IMG/VR virus record: IMGVR_UViG_3300010400_000052
Location: 1 to 25,656 of that record
DNA length: 25,656 bases
From: a virus
Direction: 5' to 3' (one strand)
Shown: piece after piece, positions 13,834 to 23,031 of the stretch
Layout: each line of letters opens with the position of its first letter
Position numbering within the stretch: the stretch's first letter is position 1
Program-made: the position numbers and the translations under genes
The notes under the pieces: generated by a model
Database searches by the model: none
The model's input: only the letters and a program-made list of their open reading frames with translations
Told to the model about the DNA's origin: nothing

Positions 13834-15561
13834 TTATATTTCAGGTGCGCCCATGTCTGACGCGCCACCAACGTTTCCTTCTCCGCCTACGTCTGGTGTA
13901 CCTTCCTGACCGTCTGGAAGAGTACCTTCTTGTCCTGGCTCAACAGGTTCAATAGGTTCAATTGGAGCTCCGTCGCCACCACCTTCACCTAATGCCTCAT
14001 CAATTCCGCCACCTGCTCCACCTCCACCGCCGCTTGGCTTGGAGATTTGTGCTGGTAGACGATTATCTTTACCACCCTTATCAAAAATCGTACCACGTTC
14101 TTCTTCCAACTGTTTGCGTTCTGTTTCGTAATCAAGGTTAGGATACTTACTAAACAATGTCTTTGTTGAGATAAGTCCTTCCTTATGGAATTCTGCAAAT
14201 TGCTCTTGTTCACGCTCTTGGGCATCAATATCCAAGGATTTGTACCAAGCGATCTGTGGGAGAATAAGCTGCTTCTCACCAGAATCAGGATCAATGGTAT
14301 AAAATTCATTCTTCTCAGCGATTGGTCTGAAGAATCGATTAATGATCCAATCTTCAAATTCATCACGCACTGCTTTATACTGCATGACCAATGACTGAAG
14401 AGCCATGGTCTTGCTGTTTCCAAAATTAGGACCTTCACCCAAGATGATATTCTTATTTACTCCAAGACCAACTAAGAGCTGATCCTGAATATAATCGTAT
14501 TCATTATTTAGGGGGAATTGCTTACCCATAACGCTCAAGGCTTCATAATGTACGATCGGAGGAGCAACAATAGTAAACGGAGGATTTTGGATTGATTGAT
14601 TAATCAACTGTCTCCAATTCTGTAGATCATCCTTCGAAGGCATAGTGTTGCTGGCCAAGTCTCCAATAGTCCATAGTTCCTTAGGGAACACATAGTTCTT
14701 AGCGTATGCTGATTGAGCTAGACGAATCCAGTCCTGAAGAATCAATGCCTTAAAACATGACTGGATGCGAGAGGTACCGCGTGTAGCAGAAGGATCAGTG
14801 ATACGAGCAATCTGAGATACACACTCTTCGTCAAGTTTAATATTGCGGTGTTCTTGAACAGCTGCAACTAACTCAGGTGCAGATTTCTGAAGTTCTTCAA
14901 CACGCTCTACGTCTTCTGGACGGGTAGATGAAATTAGTGCTTTGATTTCCTCAGTTGGAACCATCTCAAATGATTTCTTACCAGACATCATGTCTGTCTT
15001 AATTTCAACAAGTTCTGGCTCTAAAAGAATAAAATTATGCCATCTATACATCTTCTTACCATTCTTATTGGCATTCTCATCCTGAACCAAGTTACCGAAG
15101 CAAATAGCCTCACCAAATTTCTCTCGGGATAGGGAAGCCTGGCAAATATACTTGAATAGGTTGAAATCAGCGTTCGAAGACATCTCTTCATAGAACTTCT
15201 TAACTGTAGGATCAGATACAACGAGATCAAACTTAGAGAATGGATACAACGAGTGCATCATGGTAATCTGTTGGATATATGGTTCAAGATTAAAGAAAAT
15301 GCGGATCCACTTTAAAATTTCCTGACGGGATTTAGGTAATACCCAAGAATCTGATGTCAGTTCTGGGGAATAGAAAAATGATTGTGTTTGGGTAACAGAG
15401 TATTCGCTACCAGCTGATTTATCTAAAGAAGCAGTTTTGCCCATGCCAATTGAGAAGGCATTAGCACCTGAATTAGGATCTTGTACACCACCTGGAAATC
15501 CAGTTGGTGACATTGTTCCTCTCTTTGTCGTTCCTTTTTTATTACCCTTGGGTTTTGCCAT
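13834..15561 (-). CDS. Portal protein, 575 aa
   Basis: Length, position between terminase and capsid protease, and sequence layout fit a portal protein. The first 60 residues are a basic, low-complexity tail (KPKGNKKGTTKRG). Next come a helical wing region (SDSWVLPKSRQEILKWIRIF), a long helical stem region and a clip-like part (FGNSKTMALQSLVMQYKAVR, then DEFEDWIINRFFRPIAEKNE) that is typical of portals of myovirus and siphovirus type. The last 80 residues are Gly/Glu/Pro repeats (GGGGGAGGGIDEALGEGGG). The start has GAGGAGCTTAATT and lies two bases after the upstream stop. Lys42-Thr-Ala44-Ser45 is a candidate cleavage site near the N-terminus. Confidence 0.85.
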   Translation of the reverse strand: MAKPKGNKKGTTKRGTMSPTGFPGGVQDPNSGANAFSIGMGKTASLDKSAGSEYSVTQTQSFFYSPELTSDSWVLPKSRQEILKWIRIFFNLEPYIQQITMMHSLYPFSKFDLVVSDPTVKKFYEEMSSNADFNLFKYICQASLSREKFGEAICFGNLVQDENANKNGKKMYRWHNFILLEPELVEIKTDMMSGKKSFEMVPTEEIKALISSTRPEDVERVEELQKSAPELVAAVQEHRNIKLDEECVSQIARITDPSATRGTSRIQSCFKALILQDWIRLAQSAYAKNYVFPKELWTIGDLASNTMPSKDDLQNWRQLINQSIQNPPFTIVAPPIVHYEALSVMGKQFPLNNEYDYIQDQLLVGLGVNKNIILGEGPNFGNSKTMALQSLVMQYKAVRDEFEDWIINRFFRPIAEKNEFYTIDPDSGEKQLILPQIAWYKSLDIDAQEREQEQFAEFHKEGLISTKTLFSKYPNLDYETERKQLEEERGTIFDKGGKDNRLPAQISKPSGGGGGAGGGIDEALGEGGGDGAPIEPIEPVEPGQEGTLPDGQEGTPDVGGEGNVGGASDMGAPEI

Positions 15562-15563
15562 AA

Positions 15564-15998
15564 TTAAGCTCCTCGCTCAAAATCACTCTTAGCGATCGAT
15601 TCGTTTTGTTTAGCAATCAAATGCTGTTTCGTATAATAATCTACTCTTGTCTTTGCTTCTTCGATTTCTTTATCAGATCCAGATTTTTTAATCTCAGCCA
15701 GACGGTTTTTAACAATACGGAGATTTTGTTCCGCTCTAGTTAAAACCTTTTTATGCTCCAGATGTCGTGCTTCTAAATCAGCCTTAATCTGGATGCGTTT
15801 TTCTGCTTGCTCTTGTGAGACAATATGATTTTTAAGTTGTTCTAATCCTTTAGCGTACTCAATCATATCTGCTGCGTATTTAGCAACAATCTCGCGTTCC
15901 TTTCTTCCAATAGAATTGGATTGTGACGCACCATTCAGTGCATCTGAAACATAAAACAAATATTTGCGTGCTTCGTCAAGGATTTGATTTGGTCGCAT
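15564..15998 (-). CDS. Coiled-coil protein between terminase and portal, 144 aa
   Basis: The protein is almost entirely helical; residues 50 to 125 form a charged coiled coil (SQEQAEKRIQIKADLEARHL, then LTRAEQNLRIVKNRLAEIKK). There is no Cys motif, signal or membrane segment. Its place between terminase and portal suggests a head or packaging accessory role; it does not show the helix-turn-helix of a small terminase. Initiation is odd: the bases before the ATG read AACCTCCT rather than a purine-rich site, and an in-frame TGA lies 12 bases upstream, so no earlier start is possible. Expression may depend on coupling or a leader structure. Confidence 0.75.
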   Translation of the reverse strand: MRPNQILDEARKYLFYVSDALNGASQSNSIGRKEREIVAKYAADMIEYAKGLEQLKNHIVSQEQAEKRIQIKADLEARHLEHKKVLTRAEQNLRIVKNRLAEIKKSGSDKEIEEAKTRVDYYTKQHLIAKQNESIAKSDFERGA

Positions 15999-16067
15999 AG
16001 GAGGTTCTCACTTATAACTCTATCGCAATATGATGATAGATAAAACCAGTTTTTAATATTATTATAA

Positions 16068-17714
16068 TTAAGTCATCCTGTCTTTTAAGAATCGTCCAGC
16101 GTTTGGATCACCATTCTCACCAGGCATTGGTGTTCCCATACCGCTAAGATTAGAAGGACCAGCAATAGGTGAAGGAATATCAGACATTGAACGGATAACC
16201 TTACCAGCAAATGATTGTGCCTGATCAGCACACCAAACAGCTAAAATATCAGCAGACACATGGTCGTCGTGACCAGAAGCAGGATCAACGAAAATCTTAT
16301 CATTGATTCCAGCTTTACTACGATGTCTTTCTAATAAACCCCACTGTTCAAATCCTTCCGTAAATACCTTGCTCTTTTTAACTTTATCAAGACCAGGATA
16401 TTGAACACGGCTAGAGTCAAGTTCAAAAACGAATTGATCTACCATGGCGTTTTTGAAGTTCTTACCTGTAACTGGTTCTTTAGCTCCAAAGCTTACGCCA
16501 GCTATGGGAATACCTTCTTTCTTAAAGATATCAATAAGACCGATAGCAAAGTTTGAGAAGTCAGCTAATCCCATAACACATCTAAACGTACCTTCAACAG
16601 GATGAACCAAATCCCTAATTTCTTGCATCTGTGTGACAGTATCACCTTGCCACATATACTTAGCTACTATGTCTTTAGTATTGTCTTGATTCTTTCTTAA
16701 AATTGTAAGCACTGTCCAGTCGAGATCTTTTTGCCCAGGCATCAGTGAACCAGATGCAGTATCGAGACCAAAATAATACTTTTCGGTCATTTCTGGACGT
16801 CCTTCTTTCAAGATACTGAACAAACCAGAAGCAAGCTTCTTTTGCTGATCACCAGACAGGACGAGGTTAATATCTTCCATCCAGATCATTTCGTATTGAG
16901 TATTCCACTCAATCTCAGAATAACCTTCTACTGAATCATAATGCAAAGCTGGATCATTAGGGAATAGTTTTTCTTTAACCATCTTGGGCATAAGTTCTAC
17001 AATACGACGTGGGTATTCTCTTCCCTCGTACTGAACTGAACCTTGATTCCAATAGATATTACACTCATTCCAAGGTTTACGAAGCACCTTATAACGTGTG
17101 CCGTTATCATTACAGCTGTGCCAAAAATTGTTTTTATATAAAGAAATACCAATCTTGATTGTCTTAAATGTAGACAATGACAACATTGGAGTGATTTTTT
17201 CTTTAACGACGAAATCAGAAATCCTATGCGCCTCATCCAATACCACGCAATGAAAGTGCTCTGATTCGATAGTTGCAGTGGGAGAAGCTGAAAGAGCTTT
17301 GATTGTTGAACCGTTTTTAAATTGAATAAATTGGTTTGATGTATGAGTAACATCAATTGTATGGTAGAGAGGCGAGGAGGGAGACAGAATACGACCGAGG
17401 ATATCTTCCTTAACTAAACGTTTCGACGTATCAGCTTTAGGTCCAAAGATACCAATACGAAATCCAGGGTTATCCAAGCAAAGCTTAACAAGCCCAATAG
17501 CTACGGAATACGTTTTTCCTGATCCGCGTGAAGCAAGCACTCCAACATATGGAACACTTAAATCACAAACAGCTTCAAGAATCTCCACTTGATTGTCATA
17601 TAGATCAATACCCAGATTTGTTAAAGACCAATAGCTGGGATTCATCGCAAGATGCACTATATTCGCAAGTCGAGAAGGTATTTCATTCTCTATCATCGTA
17701 TCGTATTGAGACAT
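16068..17714 (-). CDS. terL: Terminase large subunit, 548 aa
   Basis: The ATPase/nuclease motor that packages DNA into the prohead. The ATPase has Walker A ASRGSGKT (residues 61-68) and Walker B plus catalytic Glu in VVLDEAH (157-163). The RNase H-like nuclease has Asp318 in YFGLDTASG, Asp385 in GLADFS and the cluster HDDHVSAD (Asp483, Asp484, Asp489). The length is normal for the family. GAGGTAAC precedes ATG. Portal and head genes follow downstream on the same strand. No small terminase subunit is recognised in the window; it may lie outside. The intergenic gap to the next gene (16020-16067) is AT-rich with TTATAATAATATT but nothing else certain. Confidence 0.95.
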   Translation of the reverse strand: MSQYDTMIENEIPSRLANIVHLAMNPSYWSLTNLGIDLYDNQVEILEAVCDLSVPYVGVLASRGSGKTYSVAIGLVKLCLDNPGFRIGIFGPKADTSKRLVKEDILGRILSPSSPLYHTIDVTHTSNQFIQFKNGSTIKALSASPTATIESEHFHCVVLDEAHRISDFVVKEKITPMLSLSTFKTIKIGISLYKNNFWHSCNDNGTRYKVLRKPWNECNIYWNQGSVQYEGREYPRRIVELMPKMVKEKLFPNDPALHYDSVEGYSEIEWNTQYEMIWMEDINLVLSGDQQKKLASGLFSILKEGRPEMTEKYYFGLDTASGSLMPGQKDLDWTVLTILRKNQDNTKDIVAKYMWQGDTVTQMQEIRDLVHPVEGTFRCVMGLADFSNFAIGLIDIFKKEGIPIAGVSFGAKEPVTGKNFKNAMVDQFVFELDSSRVQYPGLDKVKKSKVFTEGFEQWGLLERHRSKAGINDKIFVDPASGHDDHVSADILAVWCADQAQSFAGKVIRSMSDIPSPIAGPSNLSGMGTPMPGENGDPNAGRFLKDRMT

Positions 17715-17750
17715 TGTTACCTCGTACCTTTTCTTTATGTTACAAAATCT

Positions 17751-17936
17751 TTATTTTTTATTCGATATTAACTTTAATTCTTTGCAAGAACTACATTTAA
17801 AGATGCGCCACGAACCACTAAGCTTATTTTCATTACCCATTACAAAGGAATAAATTAGCTTAAAATCATGTTTAGCGCACTGATTTTCGGTTTTTACGTT
17901 TGACATTTTTAGAATGTAACGAGGGCCATCCCACAA
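17751..17936 (-). CDS. Small Cys-motif protein, 61 aa (51 aa from the internal ATG)
   Basis: A C-x2-H (NQCAKHD) and C-x2-C (KCSSCKE) pair surround a hydrophobic segment LIYSFVMG, consistent with a small zinc-ribbon-like fold. The longest frame starts at a TTG (17936) that lies inside the preceding 58-residue gene; an ATG at 17906 gives a 51-residue protein and may be the true start. Neither is preceded by a clear ribosome binding site. It lies directly before the terminase gene, separated by 36 bases. Coding status is moderately supported by the Cys/His pattern. Confidence 0.55.
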   Translation of the reverse strand: MWDGPRYILKMSNVKTENQCAKHDFKLIYSFVMGNENKLSGSWRIFKCSSCKELKLISNKK

Positions 17937-18048
17937 TTTTATCTTGTATCATCTTAATCTTTTCGCGTAGATCAAGATTAGACTTTTTAATATGTGTGTG
18001 AATCTCTCGTACCTCATGCTCAATTTGAGTAAGCTTATCTGTACTCAT
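17872..18048 (-). CDS. Small charged helical protein, 58 aa, coupled to the membrane-protein gene
   Basis: ATG at 18048 overlaps the TAA stop of the upstream membrane protein (TAATG), and the frame runs to TAA at 17872. The product begins MSTDKLTQIEHEVREIHTHI, continues LREKIKMIQDKIVGW, and ends in a basic tail KNVKRKNRKSVR. The first 40 residues look like a coiled coil. It overlaps the next gene in another frame by 65 bases. Small coupled proteins next to a holin-like gene can be lysis regulators, but there is no direct evidence for that here. Confidence 0.65.
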   Translation of the reverse strand: MSTDKLTQIEHEVREIHTHIKKSNLDLREKIKMIQDKIVGWPSLHSKNVKRKNRKSVR

Positions 18049-18302
18049 TATTTTGTTCCCCCGTTACCATTTTTGGTTACGATGACTCTTAGCAGGGTAT
18101 CCAACGTTTTGTTAACATCTTTGGCTAGGTTGTTATAATCCTCAACCATGCTCTTCCATTCTGCTAAGCGTTGTTCTTGTAATTTATCATATTTATCAAA
18201 CAGCTTATATAGAGCAAATCCCAACACGATGGTAACAATACCAGCGGGTGTTAAAATACTCCATAATTTAGGATTTGAAAGTAAGTCCACTAGAAAATCC
18301 AT
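18048..18302 (-). CDS. Single-span membrane protein, holin-like, 84 aa
   Basis: One hydrophobic segment (about residues 13 to 35, LWSILTPAGIVTIVLGFALY) is followed by a charged coiled-coil tail (KLQEQRLAEWKSMVEDYNNL). This layout, with an N-terminal span and a cytoplasmic coil, resembles some phage holins and holin-like proteins, though one span is atypical for class I or II holins. It could instead be a membrane-anchored accessory of packaging. GAGAGGTCGT precedes ATG. It lies between a giant upstream protein and the coupled 58-residue gene, ahead of the terminase. Confidence 0.65.
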   Translation of the reverse strand: MDFLVDLLSNPKLWSILTPAGIVTIVLGFALYKLFDKYDKLQEQRLAEWKSMVEDYNNLAKDVNKTLDTLLRVIVTKNGNGGTK

Positions 18303-18315
18303 ACGACCTCTCTAT

Positions 18316-21300
18316 TTAGATAGGTGAAGACAATGCTTGAAGAGCAGCCATTAATTCTTCATTGTAATGGTTCATATCATCAAGAATTGTAGCTTCTTTG
18401 TTAACACTGGATTTCTTATTTGGCCATCTCACAAGTGTGTTCTCAGTTCCAGGTTTTGCCTGACTGAGCATGCCATTAAGAACATCCTTTACATATTTCT
18501 CAGCGCCTGAAAACTTCTCATAGATCTTGGCCAATAGTTCCTTTTGTGAAAGCTTAGGAACGTACTGAACTTCTTCGGTTTGAAGCGTAAATAGTTTATC
18601 CTTCCACTGTACAACCTTTGATTCAACTGCGCTAATTAGGATTGCAGCCTTTTCAATAGATTCCTGAAGTTCAGCTTCCATCTGTACACGTTCACCAGAT
18701 TGATCAACCTTATTCATTTCTTCCTGCATCTTGGCCTGAATTTGCTTTCTGGTTGTTTCCAGAGTTGCGAGGTTCTGTTGTAGGGCATCCATTTTAGACA
18801 AAACAGCATCTAGCTCAGGCGTTGCTGGAACAGCTTCTTCTTTAGGTGTATATTTAGGTGTAATCTTATAATCTTTATATTGGGTCTTCCCTGGTTCTAC
18901 TGGATCAGCAGCTTGCTTCATAGGTCCTTTTGGATCTGTTAAAGTATGCTCAAAACCCTCATAAGCTTTCTTATTCATCGTAGAACCACAACCATCTTTC
19001 ATACAAATTTTTTCGTCATACACTGAACTAGCCGAAGCCTCATTACCACACTTTGGGCATGTCCAATTAACCATAGATGATTCACTCTCAACTGGAGGTG
19101 GTTCATTAGGATTATCTTTAGGAAGAGCATTAAACATGCTCTTTAGCTTATTGATCTGTTCTTCATCAAGAAACCATTCAGCCTCAGGAGGGAACGTTTG
19201 AGATACTTTTTGACGTCCAACGTGTGTCATCCAGCGTCCTGTTTCTCTTATTAAGGATTCCCAATCTTTATCTTGCATCTGACCAGACTTAATTTTATCA
19301 GCAAAAATTGATCCATTAGCATACTGAAGAACAGACTCATCATCAACGCCATACATCATGGGCATGATAACATGTGAATCGGCTTCTTTAACGATCTTAA
19401 GCATATCATCTAATTCTGCTTTAATAGATAATGCTTCAGTATCTAGTGAACTATGAAAGTCACTCATCTTAGGAGTAACAGGAATTGGTTCTTCTTTGGG
19501 AGTCTCAATAACTGGTTCCATTACTGGTTCTGTATCTTGAGCGCCACCATTATCAGAAATCTTAGAAACACGATGCGCATCAACATCAAGAAGATCACCC
19601 TGATCAGTCTCAACAATATATTGATCACGACCTTGTGTTTTATAAGTAGAAACAAAAGTACCCTCGAAACCCGCTTTTTCATCAGACATATCTGATGCAA
19701 CGAATACACGATCGCCCTTCTGAGGCGTAGCGTGATCGAGAGGTTTCTTACCCATGGGAACTACATCTTGTTGGGGAGTTGTTGGTTCTTCTTGAATTGG
19801 TTCTTGGAGGGGATTTAAATCAGAAGGTCCAGCTGTTTTCTTAGAAGCAGTATTATGAATTGTGCATTTGCAATCATCACAAACATCGCCATCATGTGAA
19901 TGACCACATTTACATTTCTCACTAGCAACTTTATGAATCTCGTCATTATCAGCACGAGCAATCTCATCGACTAAAGATGATTCATCATGAATCTCCTCAT
20001 CTTCTGGGATATCCATAATTTCTTTAGGAGTGAAATTTGGTTCTTCTACGGGAGAATTATCTTTTTTTTTATCCTCATGATCCTTAAGCAACTGATCATG
20101 GGTTTCAGGGGAAACTAATTCTTCTGGAGGAGTAAGAGGAGCTTTTTCTTTATCATCCTCTTTAACTGGCTCAACTTCAATACCCGTTGGGTCAGTACCT
20201 TGACGTTGTTCATCTACAAAGATATTTGTAGAGTCTTTATCAAAGCCAAAATCTTTAACTAGGATCTTCTTAATCTCGTCCCAGTTGCGTCCATTCTTAC
20301 GAAGGACATTTACAAGCTCGACCTGATCAGGACCAAACACTGAAGCAGCTTTCTGCTGCAATGCTGATTCTAACTCGGTTTTAATTTTTTCATCAATATG
20401 ATTCTGCATGTCTTCATGCTCTTGCTCTTTTTTATCTTCAAGATCTTCATAAGATAGAGAAGCAGGGGCAAGCTTATCATTAGCAGGGGCTTTTTGTTTA
20501 TTCTTATCCCACAAAGGAATATGATCCTGATCACCAGGTTTTACAGCGCCTTTCTGCTTCTGTTGATAGTCTAAAAGTTCATCAGTTGTAGAGAACCAAA
20601 GATTCTGCATCGTGATCTTTGCTTCTTTCCAAATACGATCATCTGAGTTACGAGACGAACGTCTTTTTGGTTGTTTTTTAACTGGTTTTTTAGCTGGAGC
20701 AGGAGTAGGCATCTTAGCATACTCATCAACAATATTTTTAACATCCTCTTCATATTCAAAGAATGGACACTGTTCATCACAAACATGGCCAGGAGCATTA
20801 TGTGCCTTTTCATCTTCCTCAGCCCAAATATCCTGCATCTCATGTTCATCCATGATATTGCCAACAATAACAGAAAATGCATCAATAATCCCGCTTGGAT
20901 CATTAGCACCAAAACGTGTAAAACTATCAACTAATCCCTTGTCATCAACATTGAGGTGAACATAATTCTCACCATCAGTTGCGACAATACCACCTTCACT
21001 ACCTTTACCAATTTTAATACCTGGTATTTTTTTAAGCTTATTTAGTGAGATAGGTGTAAAATAATAATCTGTAGAAGCTTGTTTATCAAGAGAAGCTTGT
21101 GTATTATGAAGGGGTGGTAAATTTGTCTGGACTAACTCACCAGTATTCTCAGCATACTTCTGACCAAGTTTCTTCATAAGATCCTTGGCCGCATCATACT
21201 GACCTTGTTTTGTAAGAGATGCAACTTCTGCTAGATCACTAGAGATTAAAGAAAATTGGTGCTGTGCTTCCTGTTCGCTTAGGGTTTTTTCAAATAACTT

Positions 21301-21477
21301 TTCTCCACCTTCCCAAGCCAAGGAAATCATAGTATTATCATCGAGTGGTACTGCGTCAAGAGAGATGGAACGAATAGGATTATCTCCAACTGCTGTATTA
21401 TCAGCAACTGAGAATTGGGTATGACCTTCGAAGGCATTCTTTATTAGATGGGATACGACATCACGGAAGAAATTCAT
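18316..21477 (-). CDS. Giant multidomain protein with zinc modules and coiled coil, 1053 aa
   Basis: Unrecognised as a whole, it splits by eye into: an N-terminal domain 1-125; a strand-rich domain 135-215; Cys/His pair HVCDEQC (233-237); an acidic/Lys linker; a helical domain 380-425; a metal site C522-x-C524, H526, H528, C533-x2-C536-x-C538, H541; an SH3/KOW-like barrel (585-640, GDRVFVASDMSDEKAGFEG); a helical domain 675-785; a zinc ribbon C807-x2-C810, C825, C830; coiled coil 880-970; and a 27-residue C-terminal tail. Lys-x-Ala-(Ser/Thr/Gly) occurs at many of the boundaries (KQAS, KVAS, KTAG, KKAY, KQAA, KEAT). AGGAGCTATT precedes ATG. It is probably a virion or inner-head protein, by position and motif; no catalytic site seen. 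Confidence 0.8.
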   Translation of the reverse strand: MNFFRDVVSHLIKNAFEGHTQFSVADNTAVGDNPIRSISLDAVPLDDNTMISLAWEGGEKLFEKTLSEQEAQHQFSLISSDLAEVASLTKQGQYDAAKDLMKKLGQKYAENTGELVQTNLPPLHNTQASLDKQASTDYYFTPISLNKLKKIPGIKIGKGSEGGIVATDGENYVHLNVDDKGLVDSFTRFGANDPSGIIDAFSVIVGNIMDEHEMQDIWAEEDEKAHNAPGHVCDEQCPFFEYEEDVKNIVDEYAKMPTPAPAKKPVKKQPKRRSSRNSDDRIWKEAKITMQNLWFSTTDELLDYQQKQKGAVKPGDQDHIPLWDKNKQKAPANDKLAPASLSYEDLEDKKEQEHEDMQNHIDEKIKTELESALQQKAASVFGPDQVELVNVLRKNGRNWDEIKKILVKDFGFDKDSTNIFVDEQRQGTDPTGIEVEPVKEDDKEKAPLTPPEELVSPETHDQLLKDHEDKKKDNSPVEEPNFTPKEIMDIPEDEEIHDESSLVDEIARADNDEIHKVASEKCKCGHSHDGDVCDDCKCTIHNTASKKTAGPSDLNPLQEPIQEEPTTPQQDVVPMGKKPLDHATPQKGDRVFVASDMSDEKAGFEGTFVSTYKTQGRDQYIVETDQGDLLDVDAHRVSKISDNGGAQDTEPVMEPVIETPKEEPIPVTPKMSDFHSSLDTEALSIKAELDDMLKIVKEADSHVIMPMMYGVDDESVLQYANGSIFADKIKSGQMQDKDWESLIRETGRWMTHVGRQKVSQTFPPEAEWFLDEEQINKLKSMFNALPKDNPNEPPPVESESSMVNWTCPKCGNEASASSVYDEKICMKDGCGSTMNKKAYEGFEHTLTDPKGPMKQAADPVEPGKTQYKDYKITPKYTPKEEAVPATPELDAVLSKMDALQQNLATLETTRKQIQAKMQEEMNKVDQSGERVQMEAELQESIEKAAILISAVESKVVQWKDKLFTLQTEEVQYVPKLSQKELLAKIYEKFSGAEKYVKDVLNGMLSQAKPGTENTLVRWPNKKSSVNKEATILDDMNHYNEELMAALQALSSPI

Positions 21478-21506
21478 AATAGCTCCTAGAAATTCAAATC
21501 TTGTAC

Positions 21507-22973
21507 TTAGATGGGCATCTTGTTTTTAGGCTCTTCATCACTGCGGGCTGGAGCTTGGCATTTCTTCATTGTCCAAAGGCTTGAATCGCCTTCGCCCTTT
21601 GAATTTTGCTGTCCACCTTGGTTTACGATTTCCCACTGATCACTACCATCGGAAATCTTATCACCAACATTTAAATTCTCATGATTTGGTAGGAGATGCT
21701 TCTGAACGGTAAGTGTATCTGTGTCTCCTTCAAACATCGTGTTCTTACCTTCATTAGCTTTTTTCTCAACTGGTTTTTCACTCAAAATAGCATTAACTTC
21801 ACTTGTTTCAAAAGCCATACACTCATCAATAGCAGCTAATTTCTCAAGCAATTCTAAATCAAACTGTTCTGCAAGCTTAGCCTGAATGTTAAGACCCTTA
21901 TCAATTAGGGCTGAAATTAGGGCTTTCTTTGGAAGAGCATACTTACCTTCCTTGACAGTAACTGGGATGCTAACGGCTTTAACTGCACCGTTATGATCTA
22001 CAGCTGTCATAATATCAAAGCCTTCTTTGGAGCTAGTAATCTCAACGGCCTTTGCTGATCCATATCCCATGCCCTGAAGTAAGCTAACAAGTTCATTAGC
22101 TGCTTCATGTTCAACCTTAAGCTGTGCTTCAAGAGCTGACTGCTCTTCAGCCTGAGCTGATTGAACTAAATGATCAGCAGCTTTGGCGCGAGGCATATTC
22201 TCTTGAATCGAAATGGTTTGCTCTGCGACTACTTCTTTATGCTCTTCAAGAGAAGGAATATAATCAGTCTCTTCAGCATCTTTAAATAATTCAGCAGTAA
22301 GCCATGATGCTTTTTTACTTTTGCAATCATCACATACAAAATTCTCATTGCTCGTATTTCCATCACATTTCTTACATTTTAAACCTGGGGTTGTTTTCAT
22401 AGCTTCTTTTACTATTGGTGCAGAAGCTGTTTTTTCCAATGTTGGTTCTTTAAATTCACCTGTAAATTCAACCTTAGGAGAAATAGCTGCATCCTTTAAA
22501 ATTCCTTGAAGTAAAGCTGATTTATCTTTTGAACCAGCATACTCGTCTTTTCCGACGATACCAAGCACTGCGTCATTAGCAGCAGTGTGGCTAACCTTTA
22601 AATAGTTTGAACCATCATCTGTTAATCTAAAACCATCAAGCGCTGCAGCAAATACATCTTTGTTATCTTCATTTGCATTAAGCGCATTGGTCACATTAGA
22701 TTGAACATCTTCGGACGTAACTTCAATATCGTTCTCATTAATTGTCATATTAACTCCAACCTGATTAAGTAAGCCATCAGAAGCATAGCATGTAATTTTT
22801 CCGCTAAATACATAAGCAGAGGTTCTTTCATCTTGTACGTGAGTGAGCTCAACCACTGGCTCATTCATTAGATGCGCAGAACCATACTTGGCTAGCAAGT
22901 AATTTCCTGCGATCCTTTGAGCAGTGATAACAAGTCGTTCTTGTGCATCGTTAAATTTTTGGGTGGTTGACAT
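21507..22973 (-). CDS. Multidomain protein with a Cys4 module flanked by possible cleavage sites, 488 aa
   Basis: Residues 1 to 170 form an alpha/beta domain (QERLVITAQRIAGNYLLAKY, TSAYVFSGKITCYASDGLL). A Cys4 motif (C200-x2-C203, C214-x2-C217) is bracketed by KTA183-S, KEA191-M and KKA222-S. Residues 265 to 300 are helical, and 300 to 345 form a beta domain (GFDIMTAVDHNGAVKAVSIP). The C-terminus after KKA406-N is a small beta-rich domain (ENLNVGDKISDGSDQWEIV). Family not recognised. AGAGGAAG precedes ATG. It is the first gene after promoter-like copy B. A packaged or inner-head component is a guess from the shared motif and neighbours. Confidence 0.8.
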   Translation of the reverse strand: MSTTQKFNDAQERLVITAQRIAGNYLLAKYGSAHLMNEPVVELTHVQDERTSAYVFSGKITCYASDGLLNQVGVNMTINENDIEVTSEDVQSNVTNALNANEDNKDVFAAALDGFRLTDDGSNYLKVSHTAANDAVLGIVGKDEYAGSKDKSALLQGILKDAAISPKVEFTGEFKEPTLEKTASAPIVKEAMKTTPGLKCKKCDGNTSNENFVCDDCKSKKASWLTAELFKDAEETDYIPSLEEHKEVVAEQTISIQENMPRAKAADHLVQSAQAEEQSALEAQLKVEHEAANELVSLLQGMGYGSAKAVEITSSKEGFDIMTAVDHNGAVKAVSIPVTVKEGKYALPKKALISALIDKGLNIQAKLAEQFDLELLEKLAAIDECMAFETSEVNAILSEKPVEKKANEGKNTMFEGDTDTLTVQKHLLPNHENLNVGDKISDGSDQWEIVNQGGQQNSKGEGDSSLWTMKKCQAPARSDEEPKNKMPI

Positions 22974-23031
22974 GGTTATTTACTTCCTCTTTTTGAAGTT
23001 TGAGTATAATAAAAAGTTTGAGAGCATAGAA

